This document shows positions 60,820 to 64,000 of a stretch of DNA of 64,000 nucleotides, piece after piece. This DNA is from Acetatifactor sp. (GTDB lineage: Bacteria; Bacillota; Clostridia; Lachnospirales; Lachnospiraceae): the NCBI GenBank assembly GCA_016290775.1, contig JAEEVF010000010.1:62001-126000 (forward strand), read 5' to 3'. The position numbers were made by a program, and so were the translations under genes. The notes below the pieces were generated by a model. The model saw only the letters and a list, made by a program, of their open reading frames with translations. It was not told where the DNA came from and did not search any database. Position 1 is the first letter of the stretch; the number at the start of each line of letters is the position of its first letter.

Positions 60820-62052
60820 TCATCGCTTTCTCATGCATTTTGTACAAATGCCATAGTTCATGCTTTGTGGACCGCCATATGTTGAAAACATACTAGTTTC
60901 TCCAATCATCCCGCACTTACGGCATTTTACGATTCGTGCACCTTCTGGACTTATGACTTGCTTATCATTTCTAGCAAATTCATCGTTAATACTCTTCCAA
61001 AACTCTTCCTCAGACTTCTTTAGATTCGCAGCTTGCTCTTCTTCCCTTACCTTTTTTCTAGCTTCTTCAGCTTCCTTTTCTTTTTTTCTTTGTTCTCTCG
61101 CCTGTTTTATTTCTTCCCTTCTTCGTGCTTTTTCTGCTTTGCGTCTTTCTTCTTCGGCTTCTTGTTCTTTTTGTCTACGAAGCCACTCTTGTCTTTTTTG
61201 TTCTCTTTGTTTTTCTACTAACCTTCTATGTTCTTCGCGTCGTTCTCTGTATTCCTCTTGTTCTTTTTCGTATTGTTCCTTTGTCGTCTTTGCCAAATCA
61301 GCTACTCTTTTACCATCGACGATCAATTTACCATCTTCGTCAAACTCGTAGTCTTTTAATTTGCTGTTTGCGACAAGTATGGAATTCCATCTTCCATCTA
61401 AATCCTTAGCATAGAACAGAGCCCTCAATTTTGCTTTTTCATAGTCTCGACCTTCAATTTGCAATGCCAAGCAATAACCTTGCCAATCTTGAACCTTCAT
61501 CATTCCTTCCGGATATTGCCAATTGATAGCCTCATTGTCCTGATCAACAATATGTATGACATTAATTCCAGCTGAGTTTTGCTCCAAAATGCCAAGTTTG
61601 TCTTCCGACAGATTGTATCTGTGTCTGCAATAGTTCACTGCAATCCCATTCTTTTGGGACAAAAAAGTAAACTCATATTTACGGTTGGAATCTGAGGCAT
61701 CACATATTGGCACCCTTGCCTTCAGATTGTCATCACTCAGTTTTTCATCTAACCAGCATTTTAGAACAACCTTTGAGTCGATCGAGGTTTCTCCCTCTTC
61801 CATGTAGTGGCACTCATTACTGCCATTCCCTTGCAACAATCTAAAATGCTGCTCGCGTAAATTTCGGTCACCAGCCACAACCGTAAGATTTGCGCCACAT
61901 CCGCAAGGACAAAAAAGCTCATGTGCATGCGCTTTATCACGCATCCACGCAAGCTTTTCTTTGTCATTAATCTGCATACCATCGATAACAGTATATATGT
62001 ATTCAATTCCGATATATTCTCCGTCACAAAGACAATACGACCTTGTTACCAT
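60820..62052 (-). CDS. CoiA-like zinc/nuclease-type protein with coiled coil and zinc ribbon
   Basis: A 410-residue protein. Residues 40-130 resemble the N-terminal part of competence protein CoiA and related DUFs: a CPCGCGANLTVVAG zinc motif, HFRLLQGNGSNECHY, then EEGETSIDSKVVLKCWLDEKL, which may hold a PD-(D/E)xK-type nuclease site (inference). Residues about 255-350 are an extreme Glu/Arg/Lys coiled coil. A C-terminal ribbon follows (CRKCGMIGETSMFSTYGG, then CTKCMRKR). AAGGGGG precedes the ATG. First AT-rich gene of the island, upstream of the Druantia-like pair. Function unknown. Confidence 0.62.
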   Translation of the reverse strand: MVTRSYCLCDGEYIGIEYIYTVIDGMQINDKEKLAWMRDKAHAHELFCPCGCGANLTVVAGDRNLREQHFRLLQGNGSNECHYMEEGETSIDSKVVLKCWLDEKLSDDNLKARVPICDASDSNRKYEFTFLSQKNGIAVNYCRHRYNLSEDKLGILEQNSAGINVIHIVDQDNEAINWQYPEGMMKVQDWQGYCLALQIEGRDYEKAKLRALFYAKDLDGRWNSILVANSKLKDYEFDEDGKLIVDGKRVADLAKTTKEQYEKEQEEYRERREEHRRLVEKQREQKRQEWLRRQKEQEAEEERRKAEKARRREEIKQAREQRKKEKEAEEARKKVREEEQAANLKKSEEEFWKSINDEFARNDKQVISPEGARIVKCRKCGMIGETSMFSTYGGPQSMNYGICTKCMRKR

Positions 62053-62083
62053 TTAATCCCCCTTATTTGATATTAAAACATCC

Positions 62084-63262
62084 CTACTCCCACTTCCACA
62101 CTTCGTACCCTTGTCGCCTTGCGGAATCATATACTGGCTGCATGTTCTTCTCCAGAATGCCATAGAACACTTCCTGGGAGTTGCCTTTGCGGTAGAGTTC
62201 TTGGATGGCCCAGATGGAATGGAGGTTGTCGCGGAAACATGCCTCAAAGAGCTTGTGGATGCCGGGTGATTCGTGAATGAGCTGGTAGAGCAGGTACTGA
62301 TTTGCGGCGAAGCGCGCAAAGAACGGGGTCCACTTTGGAAGGTTGTTGCTCTTGGAGGAATTTAAGGAAGAATCCATTGGCATGAGGTTCCAAAGCTCGT
62401 CGTTCATGACGAAGGACCAAGGGATAAAGTGATCGACGTCATATTTCTTAGGCACCACGACTTGGCCCGTAAAGATGTCACGCACTTCGCTGATGTCAAG
62501 AATGCCTTCCCAGAGCTTGCGAACGTTGCCGAGCCTTCGCATTTTCTCATCCATTGGCGCAAGCTTGTAAACAAGACCTGGCACTTCTGGATTGTTGTTT
62601 TGAAGCCATTTCATCTTCTCGTACTGGATCCAGCCAAGGATGGTCACGGTGTGATTCTGGATCATCTCGATCCATGCGGAATGGAAGGTGATCTCTTTCT
62701 TTAGTTTGCTGGAAAGGCCTAAGGTGTAAGGCAGGATCACGGTATCATGATTGAGTCTGTCGAAGTAATCGATTGTTCTTTTGACGCTGTTCCAAACATG
62801 CTCTGGAATGGGATCTGGTGAGAAGGCCGCAAGTGCCCTGTAGGGAACCATGTTGGTCAGCTGCTCCTTGTACTCCTTGAGCTCCGCTTCATGCTTTGCG
62901 ATCTCGTTTTTGATCTCCACCTTGGATGCATGGGAGGGAAGGTCGCTGATCTCCGCGAGCCTAAGGATGGCGCGTTCCAGGCCGTCACGCACCTGTCCGT
63001 CGGCCTGCATGCCACTTAGGTGCACGTGGAACTCCCTGACGGAATACCACGCGTTGCAGATCATCTCGTTGATCACGGCGTCGAAGGTCGTCTCCGTCAC
63101 GCCTTCTGAAATGAGCTGTACGATCGCTTCCAGCCAATAAAACTTATAGCAATAAGAGGGATCCTTCATCATGTGTGAGAAGCCCTCTATGTCCAGGGAA
63201 TTATAGTATTTTCCGTCGATCTTTAGGTCGTAGTCGATTTTTGAAGAATGATATTCAGCCAT
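62084..63262 (-). CDS. HNH endonuclease domain protein
   Basis: A 392-residue protein with a mostly helical N-terminal region (about 1-270) and an HNH motif at about 285-325 (YDVDHFIPWSF, then NLMPMDSSLNSSKSN and LP). HNH nucleases of this type cut DNA in restriction or defence, though many are uncharacterised. The start at 63262 has GAGG upstream and lies 40 bases inside the end of the methyltransferase gene, so the two overlap. GC content is clearly higher than in the island that begins just downstream. Confidence 0.82.
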   Translation of the reverse strand: MAEYHSSKIDYDLKIDGKYYNSLDIEGFSHMMKDPSYCYKFYWLEAIVQLISEGVTETTFDAVINEMICNAWYSVREFHVHLSGMQADGQVRDGLERAILRLAEISDLPSHASKVEIKNEIAKHEAELKEYKEQLTNMVPYRALAAFSPDPIPEHVWNSVKRTIDYFDRLNHDTVILPYTLGLSSKLKKEITFHSAWIEMIQNHTVTILGWIQYEKMKWLQNNNPEVPGLVYKLAPMDEKMRRLGNVRKLWEGILDISEVRDIFTGQVVVPKKYDVDHFIPWSFVMNDELWNLMPMDSSLNSSKSNNLPKWTPFFARFAANQYLLYQLIHESPGIHKLFEACFRDNLHSIWAIQELYRKGNSQEVFYGILEKNMQPVYDSARRQGYEVWKWE

Positions 63263-63819
63263 CTCTCATCCCCTCTGCCAGGTCGAACGTCCAATGTGGT
63301 CCATGCTTCGATGATGCCAAGTTCATTCATGTGGTGGATGTACTCGCCAAAGCTTTCTTCTGTGAAGTGGGTGAAGTACCGGCCGTGGCGGTCGCCTTCA
63401 AAATCGCCGTATTTGAAGGATGTGTAGATGTATCCGCCCAGCTTCACGGCGCGGCACATTTTCGCAAGTACGGGTTTGAGTTCGTCTTTGGGCAGGTGGA
63501 GGATGGAGGCGCAAGCCCAAATGCCGTCGTACTTTTCCACCTCGTCAAGGTCGGAAAAGAGGCAGTTACGAACCCGGATGCCAGTGTTTTCGCTGGCGAT
63601 CTTGCAGAGCTCTTTGGAGCCGTCCATGGCTTCCACCTGGAAGCCCAGCGATAAGAAATATTTCGTGTCCCTTCCGGCACCGCAGCCAAAGTCCAGGATC
63701 AGTGCGCCTTCGGGGAGATACGCCGCGAATTTGTCCTCCACGGCAGTGAAGTCAATGTCCTTCGTGCCCGCGGCGAAATCCTGTGCATTCTGTTCGTAGT
63801 AATCTATTGTCTTGTTCAT
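63223..63819 (-). CDS. Class I SAM-dependent methyltransferase
   Basis: A 198-residue methyltransferase. Motif I ILDFGCGAGRDTKYF (residues 41-55), the acidic residue in VEAMDGSKELC, and ACASILHLPKDEL (about 99-111) are typical of the UbiE/Tellurite-resistance TehB-like group. It overlaps the HNH gene by 40 bases and might act with it, but a DNA target is not indicated by the motifs. Substrate unknown. Confidence 0.87.
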   Translation of the reverse strand: MNKTIDYYEQNAQDFAAGTKDIDFTAVEDKFAAYLPEGALILDFGCGAGRDTKYFLSLGFQVEAMDGSKELCKIASENTGIRVRNCLFSDLDEVEKYDGIWACASILHLPKDELKPVLAKMCRAVKLGGYIYTSFKYGDFEGDRHGRYFTHFTEESFGEYIHHMNELGIIEAWTTLDVRPGRGDERWLNIILQKSTTT

Positions 63820-63853
63820 GTTTTTCTTTCTGATTGTCTCGCTAGTTATCCCG

Positions 63854-64000
63854 CTACTTCTCCCGCAGCGCGTCGAGTTCGCTTTGGAATTTATCCACGA
63901 CTTCCTTGGGGCCTTCGATCTTTACGTTTCGGCCGAGGGAGAAGATCCAGCCGAGAAACTGGTCGCTGAGGGCCACGGTCACGTGGGTTGTGGACCACCC
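63854..64000 (-). CDS. C-terminal end of a WYL-type transcriptional regulator (cut by window edge)
   Basis: Forty-eight residues ending in a stop at 63854; the rest is beyond the window. The fragment WSTTHVTVALSDQFLGWIFS, followed by the IEGPKEVVDKFQSELDAL segment, matches the C-terminal WCX extension of WYL-domain regulators, which sense ligands or nucleic acids. It lies 34 bases upstream of the methyltransferase gene and is co-directional. Confidence 0.72.
   Translation of the reverse strand, partial: GWSTTHVTVALSDQFLGWIFSLGRNVKIEGPKEVVDKFQSELDALREK

Overview
The window most likely comes from a Lachnospiraceae-type Firmicute (Butyrivibrio and relatives). This is inferred from strong AGGAGG ribosome binding sites, mid-range GC, rumen/gut glycan enzymes, an NHLM-type peptide export pair and several small families common in that group. 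Almost every gene lies on the minus strand. Only an AraC regulator (about 15.8 kb) and a secreted repeat protein (about 30 kb) are on the plus strand. No rRNA, tRNA, CRISPR array, transposase or integrase was seen. No intergenic gap exceeds 300 bases. Genes are cut by both window edges: a GH130 phosphorylase at the left and a WYL-type regulator at the right.

Layout, read in the direction of transcription (right to left). Bases 0.6-13.4 kb look like one long transcription unit, from a TTGCAA-17-TATAAT promoter at about 13.5 kb to a terminator at about 0.64 kb. It encodes a LacI-like sensor diguanylate cyclase, a radical SAM/SPASM enzyme and a membrane protein with a (Cys-Ala)6 tail, the three joined by 4-base ATGA overlaps. 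These are followed by GH27 alpha-galactosidase, GH13 amylase, an EAL phosphodiesterase, an aldo/keto reductase and a DHH phosphoesterase. Bases 13.6-16.7 kb hold a sugar isomerase and a Gfo/Idh/MocA dehydrogenase divergent from the AraC gene. Bases 16.7-27.4 kb are a peptide secretion locus: a MshEN-RidA fusion, an ECF sigma factor, a precursor peptide, a 72-residue stub of a HlyD-like protein, two NHLM-type ABC exporters (one with a C39 peptidase), a DUF2156 protein and a transporter-Cache-HAMP-SpoIIE fusion.

Bases 27.5-43.6 kb are a mixed accessory and housekeeping stretch: GDPD, two flavodoxins, HIRAN, a J-domain protein, Sel1-like proteins (one split by a frameshift), a GTPase, MATE, a deformylase-like protein, a macro domain protein, an exonuclease and cbiL. 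Bases 43.7-62.1 kb form a visibly AT-rich block that looks like an acquired defence island. It holds a CoiA-like protein, a large unknown protein overlapping a 1719-residue DEAH/DUF1998 helicase (Druantia type III-like pair), a NERD-SF1 helicase, a Ser/Thr kinase, a DUF4406 protein, an HhH-glycosylase-like/TPR protein, a DUF6994 protein and two Nmad-type proteins. Bases 62.1-64 kb return to higher GC with an HNH endonuclease, a methyltransferase and the WYL regulator fragment.

Three themes stand out. Cyclic-di-GMP recurs: one intact GGDEF protein, one intact EAL protein and a MshEN-type candidate receptor. Two loci look like peptide or protein maturation systems (radical SAM with Cys-Ala tail; NHLM exporters with a repeat-core precursor). 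The AT-rich island combines a Druantia-like core with genes for nucleotide or base chemistry.
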